The notes under the pieces are model-generated. The model saw only the letters and a program-made list of their open reading frames with translations, did not search any database and was not told the origin of the DNA. From Cernens ardua (GTDB lineage: Bacteria; Pseudomonadota; Gammaproteobacteria; Pseudomonadales; Halomonadaceae), in the NCBI RefSeq assembly GCF_051251085.1, contig NZ_JBPCZH010000007.1:1-64000 (forward strand): a stretch of DNA of 64,000 nucleotides, in the 5' to 3' direction. The translations under genes and the position numbers were made by a program. Of this stretch, positions 1-8,241 are shown one piece after another. How positions within the stretch are numbered: the stretch's first letter is position 1; every line of letters starts with the position of its first letter.

Positions 1-53
1 GCGCCGATGGTAGTGTGGGGCTTCCCCATGTGAGAGTAGGTCATCGTCAGGCA
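1..53 (+). rRNA. rrf: 5S ribosomal RNA, 3' end (partial)
   Basis: The first ~53 bases match the conserved 3' part of bacterial 5S rRNA: a GGTAGTGTGGGG arm, the CCCCATGTGAGAGTAGG arm, and the closing strand ending in CAGGCAT. The rest of the gene, and presumably an rrn operon, lies upstream outside the window. A strong terminator follows directly, which fits the end of an rRNA operon. Confidence 0.9.
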
Positions 54-65
54 TCTATCCCAGAG

Positions 66-103
66 AACCCGTTGTGTCGGAAGGCACAGCGGGTTTTCTT
101 TTT
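66..103 (+). terminator. Rho-independent terminator of the rRNA operon
   Basis: The arms AACCCGTTGTG and CACAGCGGGTT form an 11-bp stem with one G-U pair, followed by TTCTTTTT. It sits just after the 5S rRNA. Confidence 0.9.
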
Positions 104-772
104 GTCTGTAGAAAAATTGCCCGGTACCTCTCATTTTGGGTGTTCTCCCACCTTTTTATTTCTTTTCTTTCCCTGGGTATCAATGACAGCGTGGAAAGCA
201 CGGCAGATCGGTAAAGCAGATTGGTAAAAAGGACGCTAAAGACATAGCGCCAAGCGGTAACTGTGTAAAGCTACAAGTGGGTAAAGCTATAAGAAAGATG
301 TGGTTGAAGAGTCCAAATTACTTATTATTTGTGTAATATATCTTTCAGCCCGATGATAACTATATCGTCTATTAGCTTATTAAAATGCGACTTTTGGCAT
401 TGTGGTATTAATAATATACGCTATAAGCAGTATAGTAATTTAATACACTAATAGTATTAGTTATTTGAATATTTCAGAAAATAGTATTATTCATTCTATA
501 GTTGGAATTAAAGGAAAAGAATACATAATATGGATACTATCCGGCAATAAAAATATCATGTAAAACCAATATTTATATCGGGATGATATACACGTGGTGG
601 AGAGTCTATTTGGGGCTGTAAGAAGAGCGTAAGATAGTGATTTGTTTGTGCTGCTTGAAACTTGCTGTAAAATTAATTTTTCAGAGAAGGGAATGGCGTC
701 TCTTTTTTGTAGTCTAACAGTTAATCCATGATGTACCATCATGAGACTGCATTCAATCAAGGAGTAAATAGT
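104..772. other. AT-rich intergenic region
   Basis: This 670-base stretch has no credible gene. The reading frames on either strand are short and lack ribosome-binding sites. The first part has loosely repeated GGTAAAG words; the middle (about 320-560) is very AT-rich. It probably carries the promoter of the BI-1 gene, but I cannot pick one with confidence. Confidence 0.5.
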
Positions 773-1483
773 ATGCGTCTAGATTCATCGTCTGTTGAGC
801 AGCGCGATCAATCCGGTGTGTTACAGGGATTTATGGCTCAGGTATATGGCTGGATGGCCAGTGGACTTATTCTGACCGCATTTGTTGCCTGGTATGTGGC
901 GCACTCACCTGCCGTTATGCATGCCATCTTTTCCAATCAAATCCTCTTTTTTGGATTGATTATTGTACAGTTTGGTGTCGTTTGGTTTTTATCGGCATCC
1001 ATAGGGAAACTATCCCCGGGAGTGGCTACGACTCTATTCATGGGCTATGCCGCATTAACTGGTCTAACAGTATCGAGTATTTTTGTCGTTTTTACCTACT
1101 CATCCATTGCCAGCACCTTTGTTGCAGCCGCTGGGATGTTTGCTGTCATGAGCGTTTATGGTTATACAACCAAGCGTGATCTTAGTGGTTTCGGAACCAT
1201 GTTTTTCATGGCTCTGATCGGTATCGTCATCGCATCTCTGGTTAATCTATGGTTAAAAAGTGGCACTCTTTCATTAATTATCAGCTATATCGGTGTCGTT
1301 CTTTTTGTCGGTCTGACGGCATATGATACTCAGCGAATCAAGTCGCTGGGTGGGCAAGTTGCCGGTATGGAGCATGGTGAGGTGAGGAAAGTATCCATTA
1401 TCGGTGCATTGGCATTGTATTTGGATTTTATAAACCTATTCATGATGCTCTTGAATATCATGGGTAATAGAAATAATCAGTAA
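773..1483 (+). CDS. BAX inhibitor-1 (BI-1/YccA/YbhL) family membrane protein
   Basis: A 236-residue protein that is almost entirely hydrophobic, with about seven membrane segments after a short polar N-terminus. It shows typical features of the bacterial BI-1 family: a QVYGWMASGL start to the first membrane region, a YDTQRIK motif near residue 195, and a C-terminus ending in an LYLDFINLFMMLL membrane segment. Bacterial members include E. coli YccA, which interacts with the FtsH protease, and YbhL; some act as calcium leak channels. Which role applies here cannot be told. An ATG 45 bases upstream is in frame, but AAGGAG eight bases before 773 decides the start. It is a single gene with its own terminator. 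Confidence 0.88.
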   Translation: MRLDSSSVEQRDQSGVLQGFMAQVYGWMASGLILTAFVAWYVAHSPAVMHAIFSNQILFFGLIIVQFGVVWFLSASIGKLSPGVATTLFMGYAALTGLTVSSIFVVFTYSSIASTFVAAAGMFAVMSVYGYTTKRDLSGFGTMFFMALIGIVIASLVNLWLKSGTLSLIISYIGVVLFVGLTAYDTQRIKSLGGQVAGMEHGEVRKVSIIGALALYLDFINLFMMLLNIMGNRNNQ

Positions 1484-1489
1484 TCTACC

Positions 1490-1513
1490 AAGGGGGGCAA
1501 TGCCCCCTTTTTT
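1490..1513 (+). terminator. Rho-independent terminator after the BI-1 gene
   Basis: GGGGGGCA and TGCCCCC arms with a very small loop, followed by TTTTTT, eight bases after the stop codon. Confidence 0.9.
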
Positions 1514-1681
1514 AGTTTATTACCTTAATAATTCCCTTATTTTTGAACATTTGCATTTGGATTTACACTGGGTAACGAACATGCATTATTCTTGCTGTAT
1601 AGACGATTTATTTTGTTAGTGTTATACCGTACTATCTTCTCCACGTACTCACCTGAGTACTCATCAATAAGGAGTAAGAAC

Positions 1682-1912
1682 ATGAAAAAGACACTCGCAC
1701 TCTCTGCTGCACTTCTGATGGCTCTTCCTTTCGTTGCTGAAGCTCAGACCACAGCTGCATCTACTACTGCACAACATGCAACACATGCAGTTAAATCTCA
1801 CGCTCATACAGCAAAACACAAGGCCAAGCGCCACCATCGTCATCATGCAGCGCACAAGCATGTAGCTCATAAAAAAGCTGCAGCTACTACCGCTGCTAAA
1901 AAAGCCAAATAA
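1682..1912 (+). CDS. Small secreted His/Lys/Ala-rich protein, acid-shock (Asr)-like
   Basis: A 76-residue protein. Residues 1-21 are a clear signal peptide (MKK start, hydrophobic core, cleavage after AEA). The mature part is about 55 residues of Ala, His, Lys and Thr, with 12 histidines, many in HH pairs, and no hydrophobic core. It resembles E. coli Asr, the periplasmic acid-shock protein, in length, signal peptide and composition. That is a composition match rather than proven homology. Metal binding or periplasmic buffering is a reasonable inference. AAGGAG seven bases upstream fixes the start over an in-frame upstream extension. It is monocistronic, with a terminator right after it. Confidence 0.75.
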   Translation: MKKTLALSAALLMALPFVAEAQTTAASTTAQHATHAVKSHAHTAKHKAKRHHRHHAAHKHVAHKKAAATTAAKKAK

Positions 1913-1934
1913 GATTACGATCTTGTTTGAAGAG

Positions 1935-1962
1935 AACCGCATTTATATAATGCGGTTTTTTT
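1935..1962 (+). terminator. Rho-independent terminator after the Asr-like gene
   Basis: AACCGCATTT and TAATGCGGTT arms around a very short loop, followed by TTTTT. It may also serve the convergent gene on the minus strand. Confidence 0.88.
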
Positions 1963-1969
1963 ATGTCTG

Positions 1970-2737
1970 TTAAACAGAAGCCGGGATCAAACCATGGGTG
2001 ATGACCCATCGTGGCATGTCACAATAATGGATATTGCAGCGATATCCGGTAACGAATTCGTGATTGAGATGAATCAATAGCGTAAGTGTCAGCACGTTAC
2101 GTTGAGAATTGAATTCAGTAACTTCAGCATCATGAAAGTAAAAAGACTGGCCGACGAGAGGATTAAGGAGTTTAAATAAAGTTTCCTTAGCTGAGAAAAT
2201 GCGCGTGAGCCAGTTGGATTTCATTGCGACTGAAAGACTATTCCAATATGCCAATTCATTTTTGGTGAGAATTGCAGGTGCTAATCTTTCTACCTTATTT
2301 ACGTCAATCCACTTTTCTATATCAAGTCCCATACTTCTCACATAGCTGGATGCAGTGGCATAACTGGCAGCTATCCCATCACTATGTGTAATTGATCCAA
2401 CACTGGCATTAGGCCAATGAGGGCGCCTTTCTCCCTGAATACTCTGTGGCAAGGCATCTATTCCTACCCGTTGCAAGGCAAAACGAGCACAAACTCGCGC
2501 AGCCAGGTATTCTGCCCGACGCTTTTTAACGGCTCGTTCTATATAAGTGGGGAGATTAATTCCATAGCGATCATAATCTGCATCACTGTATTGCGATAGA
2601 TCGAAACACGTAATACTCAGCATAACTGAATACTGTGTGTCCAGTGTATCATATATAGCTGAAATAGCTGTTTCAGGAAGGGGGGTCAGGAATAAATCGC
2701 CCTCCTGTATGAAGGGCGAAAATACAGAGGATTGCAC
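1970..2737 (-). CDS. 4'-phosphopantetheinyl transferase, EntD/Sfp superfamily
   Basis: A 255-residue protein that moves phosphopantetheine from coenzyme A to carrier proteins. Visible family motifs, in order: KRRAEYLAAR (residues ~72-81), RRPHWPNASVGSITHS (~104-119), the magnesium-binding GLDIEK (~137-142), and FSAKETLFKLL (~180-190). The layout is that of EntD-type enzymes, which often serve siderophore or other secondary carrier proteins; no NRPS or PKS gene is in the window. It starts with GTG one base after the lpxO stop codon and no Shine-Dalgarno sequence is visible, so translation is probably coupled to lpxO. A shorter form from the ATG at 2620 is possible, but it would lose part of the conserved N-terminal region. 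Confidence 0.85.
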   Translation of the reverse strand: MQSSVFSPFIQEGDLFLTPLPETAISAIYDTLDTQYSVMLSITCFDLSQYSDADYDRYGINLPTYIERAVKKRRAEYLAARVCARFALQRVGIDALPQSIQGERRPHWPNASVGSITHSDGIAASYATASSYVRSMGLDIEKWIDVNKVERLAPAILTKNELAYWNSLSVAMKSNWLTRIFSAKETLFKLLNPLVGQSFYFHDAEVTEFNSQRNVLTLTLLIHLNHEFVTGYRCNIHYCDMPRWVITHGLIPASV

Positions 2738-2738
2738 G

Positions 2739-3659
2739 TTATATTAGCCAGATAATAAAAAGAATAATGGCGATCGGGATGAAAAAAATGATCCATTTAA
2801 CGAGTTGATACAATGGCTTGTTGAACTTCTTAAGCCGCTTACCTTTATCTCTTAACGCATAGAGATATTTAAAGATTTTATTGATACCACCTGTTTCATC
2901 CGATTCATCATTGGGAGAAGCAGCTGCACGCATGACTGTTCGGCTGAACCATTGATTGAACGCTGCTGCCCATTTGAATTTCATTGGACGTTCAATATCA
3001 CAAAAAAGGATTAATCGATTTTCCTCTGTGCCATTTTGTGCCCAATGAATATAGGTTTCATCGAAAAAAACAGCTTCGCCATCGCGCCAACTATAGGGCA
3101 TGCCATCTACATCTATAAAGCATCGATCATCGTTGGGTGTACGCAAGCCCAAATGATAGCGAATAGAGCCAGCATAAGGGTCACGATGTTTCATTAATTT
3201 ACTGCCGGCGGGGAGTTCTGCAAACATGGCAGCTTTTATAGAGGGAATTCGTGAAAGGATTTCTGTCGTTACAGGGCATAAATCGACAGCAGATTGATGG
3301 CTTTCTCCATACCATTTGAGATAAAAACGTTTCCAACCTCTGCGAAAGAATGAATTGAAGCCAGCATCATCCTTCTTGTCTGAACCCTTGATGTGATTTT
3401 CAAGGGCTTCCGCTTCGGCACGAATCTCTTTCCAGCGTTCTGTTACTTCCCTCATCTCAGGAAATTCATTGGAAGAGTGGTAAGGCCGATCTGCTTCCCT
3501 GGAGAACAGATACATGAATACATTGATCGGTGCCAGAAAGCTTGAATGATCAGAAAGTTGGCGAGTGAAACGATGCCGAATACGGCCCCTGCAATGGACG
3601 TAAGCAATACTGAATAAGACGTAGGCCACCACCAGGGCGACAATAAACCATTTTATCAT
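2739..3659 (-). CDS. lpxO: Aspartyl/asparaginyl beta-hydroxylase family protein, LpxO-like lipid A hydroxylase
   Basis: A 306-residue Fe(II)/2-oxoglutarate dioxygenase. It has an N-terminal membrane segment (residues ~3-20), a cytosolic catalytic domain with a metal-binding HRD in KLMKHRDPYAGSIRYHLGL and the distal His in ETYIHWAQNGTEENRLIL, and a C-terminal hydrophobic anchor rich in Ile. This architecture is that of LpxO, which adds a 2-hydroxyl group to a secondary acyl chain of lipid A. Length is close to the usual ~300 residues. The longest frame begins at 3704, but the ATG at 3659 gives the typical MIKW membrane start. It is immediately followed by a phosphopantetheinyl transferase gene (one-base gap), so the two form an operon. 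Confidence 0.85.
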   Translation of the reverse strand: MIKWFIVALVVAYVLFSIAYVHCRGRIRHRFTRQLSDHSSFLAPINVFMYLFSREADRPYHSSNEFPEMREVTERWKEIRAEAEALENHIKGSDKKDDAGFNSFFRRGWKRFYLKWYGESHQSAVDLCPVTTEILSRIPSIKAAMFAELPAGSKLMKHRDPYAGSIRYHLGLRTPNDDRCFIDVDGMPYSWRDGEAVFFDETYIHWAQNGTEENRLILFCDIERPMKFKWAAAFNQWFSRTVMRAAASPNDESDETGGINKIFKYLYALRDKGKRLKKFNKPLYQLVKWIIFFIPIAIILFIIWLI

Positions 3660-3792
3660 TGTGAAGCATCTCACCGTGTCAGACGTGAGCCTGGCGATAG
3701 GCACATGTCATTTTTTGATGTAAATAATTCCCATCTATTTTGACACGGTGAGAAAGGTGGTGTCGATCTAATCACCATTTAAAACTTAAGAT

Positions 3793-4380
3793 TTACTGAG
3801 TGTGGATGATTTGTGCATCCAATGCGATGGGAACGTTCTCAGCCAAATTCTGGTAACCCAACGTGGAAAGAATGATGTGAGAATAGCTTTCTTTCATGAG
3901 TTCATTGGCATGTAAAGACATCGGCCTGGCGGTTGTTACCTGATAATTACCGTTTGCCATGCGTGTCATCTTAAGATCGACAGACTGAGTTCTGGAATGA
4001 TGATGAGATGTAAACGTTAGGGGGACAGGGCGCGTAATGGATTGTCCTTCTGGCAGGTTGAACCAGGACGGATCAATAGTACCCGTGATATCGGCCGTTT
4101 GAGAACCAATCATTGCAGTGACCCAATCAGGCAATCCGTTCATTAAATCGAGTTGGGACAATTGCAATGGAATATTCAAGTGCCCTTGTGCATCGATAGT
4201 GCCTTGCAGATTTTGGACGTGATAAACATGATTAACATTACCCGTTGTCCGCTGATCCGTGAAAGTGGCGCTCAGGTCACTCTTGGCAGGATCGAATTTC
4301 CAATCGGCGAAAGCATGCAAACTGCACGCAAGGCCAATGGGAATGACTAAAAATCGTCCGATAGAATGTAAAGAGTGCAT
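3793..4380 (-). CDS. YceI family periplasmic protein
   Basis: A 195-residue secreted protein: signal peptide (residues ~1-25, cleaved after AFA), then a lipocalin-like YceI domain starting at WKFDPAKSDLSATF, with the usual alternation of short beta strands. YceI proteins bind polyisoprenoid or other amphipathic ligands, and E. coli YceI is base- and osmotically induced. The ligand here is unknown. GAGGT six bases upstream supports the start. It is a separate transcription unit, upstream of and opposite to the tRNA gene. Confidence 0.75.
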   Translation of the reverse strand: MHSLHSIGRFLVIPIGLACSLHAFADWKFDPAKSDLSATFTDQRTTGNVNHVYHVQNLQGTIDAQGHLNIPLQLSQLDLMNGLPDWVTAMIGSQTADITGTIDPSWFNLPEGQSITRPVPLTFTSHHHSRTQSVDLKMTRMANGNYQVTTARPMSLHANELMKESYSHIILSTLGYQNLAENVPIALDAQIIHTQ

Positions 4381-4453
4381 TCTGTACCTCTAAGGTGAAA
4401 AAATTGCTAGATCATTGAAAAAGCTTTAGTTATCATACACACCAACTTCTTTG

Positions 4454-4530
4454 GGGCCTATAGCTCAGTTGGTTAGAGCAGAGGACTCATAATCCTTTGG
4501 TCCTAGGTTCAAGTCCTAGTGGGCCCACCA
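4454..4530 (+). tRNA. tRNA with CAU anticodon, probably tRNA-Ile2 (lysidine-modified), otherwise elongator tRNA-Met
   Basis: A complete 77-base cloverleaf with encoded CCA. The acceptor stem is GGGCCTA with TGGGCCC; the anticodon stem GAGGA/TCCTT carries the loop CTCATAA; the T arm is CCTAG GTTCAAG CTAG-like. The anticodon CAU is shared by Met and by Ile2, whose C34 is changed to lysidine by TilS. The C4-G69 and C5-G68 pairs, and the TTTGGTC variable region, resemble tRNA-Ile2 of E. coli and Pseudomonas more than elongator tRNA-Met. There are no other tRNAs alongside it. Confidence 0.92.
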
Positions 4531-4756
4531 ATCGAATCAATGACTTAGAGTATATTTGCTCAACATAGTTCAGTGTTTGGTTCCGATTTGGTTTTTTCTG
4601 AAGAAGTTCTTTCCAGCCATATGGCAACTATTTTCCGTGTTGCACCCCGTACAATTCTCTTCCTGAATACTGACCAGCCTTCTCATTCATGCATGTTTGT
4701 CGTGTGCCCTCCATATCTGTCATATAGGACATAGGTTGATCATGACTTATTACAGG

Positions 4757-5278
4757 TCATTCTGCTGTAATAAATAGTTCGCGTATTTTTTGCTGAGGAT
4801 GACGTAATTCTTTATTAAATTTTGCATAATAAGCAGCGCGTGATTCCTTGGTAATATTCTCAATGCGTCCATATACAGCTTTCCAGCCTTCTATATCGGT
4901 GTTATACATTACATAACTACCATAGCCAGTCATTAACTCAGTCTGGGAGTGTTCTGACAAGTAATGAAATAACCAGCTGGATGTTTTTTTAATTTGCGAT
5001 TTTCCATTTTTATAAATGGCTTGAAGGACCTTTTGATAAGCTTCACTGTATTTTTTCCAGGCTAATTTATTTGATTGCCTATTGTTTTCCAATAACGCTT
5101 TTGCTTCATCCAATAATTCATTAATTTCAATGGCTTCTTTCTCAAGGAATGAAGATAGAAAAGCATGTGAGGCTTGTTCATTTTGACACTTACTTTGCCG
5201 ATACGAAATTAAAACGTTGCCTACGCTTACTGTAAATGAAAAAAGTGAAATAATATTTGAAGAAGTTACCCAATTCAT
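4757..5278 (-). CDS. Hypothetical protein with N-terminal membrane anchor
   Basis: A 173-residue protein that I do not recognise. Residues ~8-26 form one hydrophobic segment; the rest is charged and helical, rich in Glu, Lys and Gln (a probable coiled coil around residues 40-95), then a Tyr-rich region (TGYGSYVMYNTDIEGW). AGGAAAAGG just before the ATG is a good ribosome-binding site, so it is likely a real gene. It is AT-rich compared with its neighbours and lies beside a tRNA gene, a usual place for acquired DNA, although no integrase or repeated tRNA end is visible. No function is proposed. Confidence 0.6.
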   Translation of the reverse strand: MNWVTSSNIISLFSFTVSVGNVLISYRQSKCQNEQASHAFLSSFLEKEAIEINELLDEAKALLENNRQSNKLAWKKYSEAYQKVLQAIYKNGKSQIKKTSSWLFHYLSEHSQTELMTGYGSYVMYNTDIEGWKAVYGRIENITKESRAAYYAKFNKELRHPQQKIRELFITAE

Positions 5279-5636
5279 ACCTTTTCCTAATGTCTAAATT
5301 TAGCGATAATTAAATTATTATTGTTAAAGCGAATTTGTTATGGCTTTCAATGATAAAAAACAATACTAATGTATTAGTACACGCAGAATAATGTGGATAT
5401 GACCGTTAAAACTTGACGATGCCGAGCGTTAGTGTATATCTTCTAAAAGTAAGTGGATACTCATGGAAGGTATGAAGTCCATTTGGTTTAAGTAACATGA
5501 TAATCAGCCAAGGGATTTAAGAGACTCACATCTTTCAATCTGGGGGTGTGGGCTAATATCTCATTAACGTCCTTGTTTGAACAAAGTGGCTTAATGGACT
5601 ACGTTTAATACGTCCAGTTTCAAGGAGAAATCGACA
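5279..5636. other. AT-rich intergenic region
   Basis: This 358-base region lies between two divergent genes. It is AT-rich for its first 150 bases, with no gene and no clear hairpin. It should hold the promoters of the flanking genes, but none stands out. Confidence 0.4.
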
Positions 5637-6062
5637 ATGAAATTCAAGCTTTTGGCAGGTGCTGGTGTTCTGGCTGCTGTTACTGCATTGGCAGGGTGTG
5701 CAAGTGGCCCACAAACTCCCTACAGCCGTGTCGCTGGTGATTATCAAGGGCTTCTGCCTTGTGCTGATTGCTCTGGTATCCAGACCAACCTGCATTTGGT
5801 CAACAATGACAACATTTCGGGCTCATTTGTCCTGAAGAGTGTCCGTAATGGCCAAAGCAATAAAGTGCTTGAGACAAAAGGTAATTTCCTTGTGTTGACC
5901 AACGCTGGTCCACAGAAACTTCCGATCGTTTATCAGCTGAAAGGTTCTCAGGGTAATACCATCTATAACCTGCGTCCGCTTGATTCAGGTGACCTGGAAG
6001 TGCTGACCAATCAGTTGACAACTCCAGACAGCAGCGCAGATGTAACTCTAAAACGCCAATGA
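5637..6062 (+). CDS. NlpE-like outer-membrane lipoprotein
   Basis: A 141-residue lipoprotein. The signal peptide ends in the lipobox LAGC (Cys20). The mature part begins with a spacer and then YQGLLPCADCSGIQTNLHL, the CxxC-bearing signature of the NlpE N-terminal domain. Full-length E. coli NlpE has a second domain; this protein has only the first, as many relatives do. NlpE senses surface attachment or lipoprotein trafficking stress and links to copper and Cpx signalling in E. coli. Whether this short form signals is unknown. AAGGAG at about 5621 supports the start. A terminator follows. Confidence 0.8.
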   Translation: MKFKLLAGAGVLAAVTALAGCASGPQTPYSRVAGDYQGLLPCADCSGIQTNLHLVNNDNISGSFVLKSVRNGQSNKVLETKGNFLVLTNAGPQKLPIVYQLKGSQGNTIYNLRPLDSGDLEVLTNQLTTPDSSADVTLKRQ

Positions 6063-6173
6063 TTCAGGGTGTTTTAGCTTGATCTTTTTGTAAAATTTTA
6101 ATTGGGCAGATGGTGAGTGATGCCGCTCTACCGCCTCGATTATGTGCAAGAAAGATCAAGTGGCAATATGAAG

Positions 6174-6200
6174 AAGCCGACCCTTTGGGTCGGCTTTTTT
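6174..6200 (+). terminator. Rho-independent terminator after the NlpE-like gene
   Basis: AAGCCGACCC and GGGTCGGCTT arms around a TTT loop, followed by TTTT. It may also act for the convergent M23 peptidase gene. Confidence 0.9.
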
Positions 6201-6257
6201 ATATGCAGTTATTAAATGTTATGTAAGAGTCTTGTTGTATAACGTATATACAGTCAT

Positions 6258-7661
6258 TTATGACGTTTTTTGCTTTTCGGATGAATGATCTTTTGATGAA
6301 GTCTCTTTATCATTGGCCTTCAATCCCATCCTTTCCAAAAGCGGGTAGTAAAATTGCTCGAATTTTTTGAGTGAATCGCCTGTTAATACAGGGTGATGGG
6401 GCAATGGAACTGTCATTGGATCTTGTGGCTGGTTATCTACCCACACTTCGTAATGCAGGTGAGGTCCTGTCACTCTGCCTGTATCCCCGGAAAGGGCGAC
6501 AGGGGTACCCATCTTCACTTGTTGTCCTTGCTTTACCAGCGCCTTGGACAAGTGCAGATATTTGGTTGTGATATTGTCTTCATGAGTTATGACCAAAAAT
6601 TGGCCTGAATTAGGAGCATTGGTAACGCTTTTGACTATGCCATCAGACGGGGCCTTGATGACTGTACCCACAGGCATAGCGAAATCCGTACCGTTATGGG
6701 GGGCGACCACATGGGTAACGGGATTCAATCGTTGGGGTGAGAAAGGGGAGCTAACGGGGTAATTTCCCTCAAACGGGTAGCGTTTGAAATCGGATTCGAG
6801 TGCTTCTCCGTTCGGTGAGTAATAGTCATCATCATAATCAAACAGAAGAACATTTGCTCTTTTGCCTTGATAGGATATTCCCAGCAAACGTGAGTCGATT
6901 TTTTTCCCGTTATAAGCACGTGTTTCTACCAATACCCGTAGCTTGTCGCCACGCATCACTTGCTTGTTCAGCTGCATTTTCTCAGACAGCAAGGTTTGCA
7001 ATTGACGCGTCAGATCAGCGCTTAGCCCGGCATAGGCTGAGGCATGTGACAATGTCGTACCGATGGTCGTGCTATATAAATGTAAATGTGTTTCGGGTTT
7101 GACAGTGACCAGTCGGACATCATAGCCATTCGGACCATAGCGGCGGGTAACTTCAACACCATGAAGGACGTCTGTCATGATCTTCAGTGTGAGCAAATTT
7201 CCATGTGAATCCATGTCGTAGGAAAATGTCGAACCGGATTTGAATTGAGTGAGTGCACGACGAATTTCATCTTTGGGAGACGCATTCAGTATCCCCATGA
7301 TTTGAGTGAAATCAAGATGGAGAAGCCTGTTAGCCAGCGCCGTGAATGAGTCATTGGGCTGTATTGCGTATGTGGCCTTGCCTGTTTTTACATTGATGGC
7401 ATTGGCGTGGGGATTCAGCAGGGCGATGGTGCCCAGGCCAAAATGTACTGTCGTTGTTGGAGGAATACCATGAGTATGCAGTTTCCAGGGAATCCCAAAC
7501 GAGTAGGGGGAGGGAGCGTTTTTGGTTTGGAGCTGTGGTGCTCCTGATGCTGTTTGAGCGCCTAGCGTAAGTACAAACGCGCCGAGTGAGACCAACGCCG
7601 ATTGATACACTTTCCTTGAGCAGAATACTCGATACATTCGAAAAACCATCACATAAATCAT
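6258..7661 (-). CDS. M23 family metallopeptidase, MepM-like murein DD-endopeptidase
   Basis: A 467-residue envelope protein. It has an N-terminal hydrophobic signal or anchor (residues ~20-40), an N-terminal region with a LysM/OapA-like segment (YAIQPNDSFTALANRLL, ~98-114), a middle domain typical of MepM/YebA, and a C-terminal LytM (M23) domain. The zinc ligands are visible in APHNGTDFAMP (~323-333) and GPHLHYEVW (~409-417). MepM-type enzymes cut peptide cross-links in murein to allow cell-wall growth. Length is near that of MepM (about 440). No obvious operon partner; the next gene upstream is yaiI on the same strand, after a ~115-base gap. Confidence 0.85.
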   Translation of the reverse strand: MIYVMVFRMYRVFCSRKVYQSALVSLGAFVLTLGAQTASGAPQLQTKNAPSPYSFGIPWKLHTHGIPPTTTVHFGLGTIALLNPHANAINVKTGKATYAIQPNDSFTALANRLLHLDFTQIMGILNASPKDEIRRALTQFKSGSTFSYDMDSHGNLLTLKIMTDVLHGVEVTRRYGPNGYDVRLVTVKPETHLHLYSTTIGTTLSHASAYAGLSADLTRQLQTLLSEKMQLNKQVMRGDKLRVLVETRAYNGKKIDSRLLGISYQGKRANVLLFDYDDDYYSPNGEALESDFKRYPFEGNYPVSSPFSPQRLNPVTHVVAPHNGTDFAMPVGTVIKAPSDGIVKSVTNAPNSGQFLVITHEDNITTKYLHLSKALVKQGQQVKMGTPVALSGDTGRVTGPHLHYEVWVDNQPQDPMTVPLPHHPVLTGDSLKKFEQFYYPLLERMGLKANDKETSSKDHSSEKQKTS

Positions 7662-7776
7662 TACGGGGCGTTGTCTTGCGACGTTGCCTGGTCGATAACT
7701 TGAATTTCCGTTGAGGGAGAATTCAATTTGAGGCTATGACTGCGTGTGACATCCGTAGGTTCCCTACCCATCCATT

Positions 7777-8241
7777 TTAACGCGTTTGCAATACGCGCAT
7801 GCGCGTTACTATCCGATCAAAAGCATTGGCGAAGGTTCTGACATCTCGTTCATTGAGTGTTTTTTGTCCGCGTGAATGCTCTCCACTGGCTCGCATGGTA
7901 TCCATGAAGTCGCGCATGTTCAGGCGCGCACGAATATTGTCCAGTGTGAGGGATTCTCCACGTGGTGTCAGCACCTGTGTTCCCTTTTTTAACACTGCAT
8001 CGGCCAGAGGTAGGTCGGCAGTAATTACCAGATGGCCGGCTTCTGCACGATCAATGATGAGTTGGTCCGCAGCATCGGCACCGCTGGGAACACTCAGCAT
8101 GGAGACATGCGTTGTCCGATTCACCGGCAATGCATGATTCGCAACAAGAAATGTACTGATGGCGGTGCGTTCAGCTGCACGTAGAATGACTTCCCTAATG
8201 GCTTTCGGGCAAGCATCTGCGTCCACCCATATTTTTGACAT
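7777..8241 (-). CDS. yaiI: YaiI/YqxD family (DUF188) protein
   Basis: A 154-residue protein of the UPF0178 family. It starts MSKIWVDADACP, the characteristic N-terminal motif with paired Asp residues, and contains ADQLIIDRAEAGHLVITADLPLADAVL, the second acidic motif. The fold is PIN-like, and a nuclease activity has been suggested for the family but not settled. The longest frame begins six codons upstream, but those codons contain the GGAG ribosome-binding site, so the ATG at 8241 is the start. Confidence 0.88.
   Translation of the reverse strand: MSKIWVDADACPKAIREVILRAAERTAISTFLVANHALPVNRTTHVSMLSVPSGADAADQLIIDRAEAGHLVITADLPLADAVLKKGTQVLTPRGESLTLDNIRARLNMRDFMDTMRASGEHSRGQKTLNERDVRTFANAFDRIVTRMRVLQTR

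Noticed and set aside
15..227. A 70-codon frame over the 5S rRNA end and terminator
   Set aside because: It overlaps a stable RNA and its terminator.
4454..5278. A genomic island inserted at the tRNA
   Set aside because: No integrase, no duplicated tRNA 3' end and only one AT-rich gene were seen, so an island is not supported.
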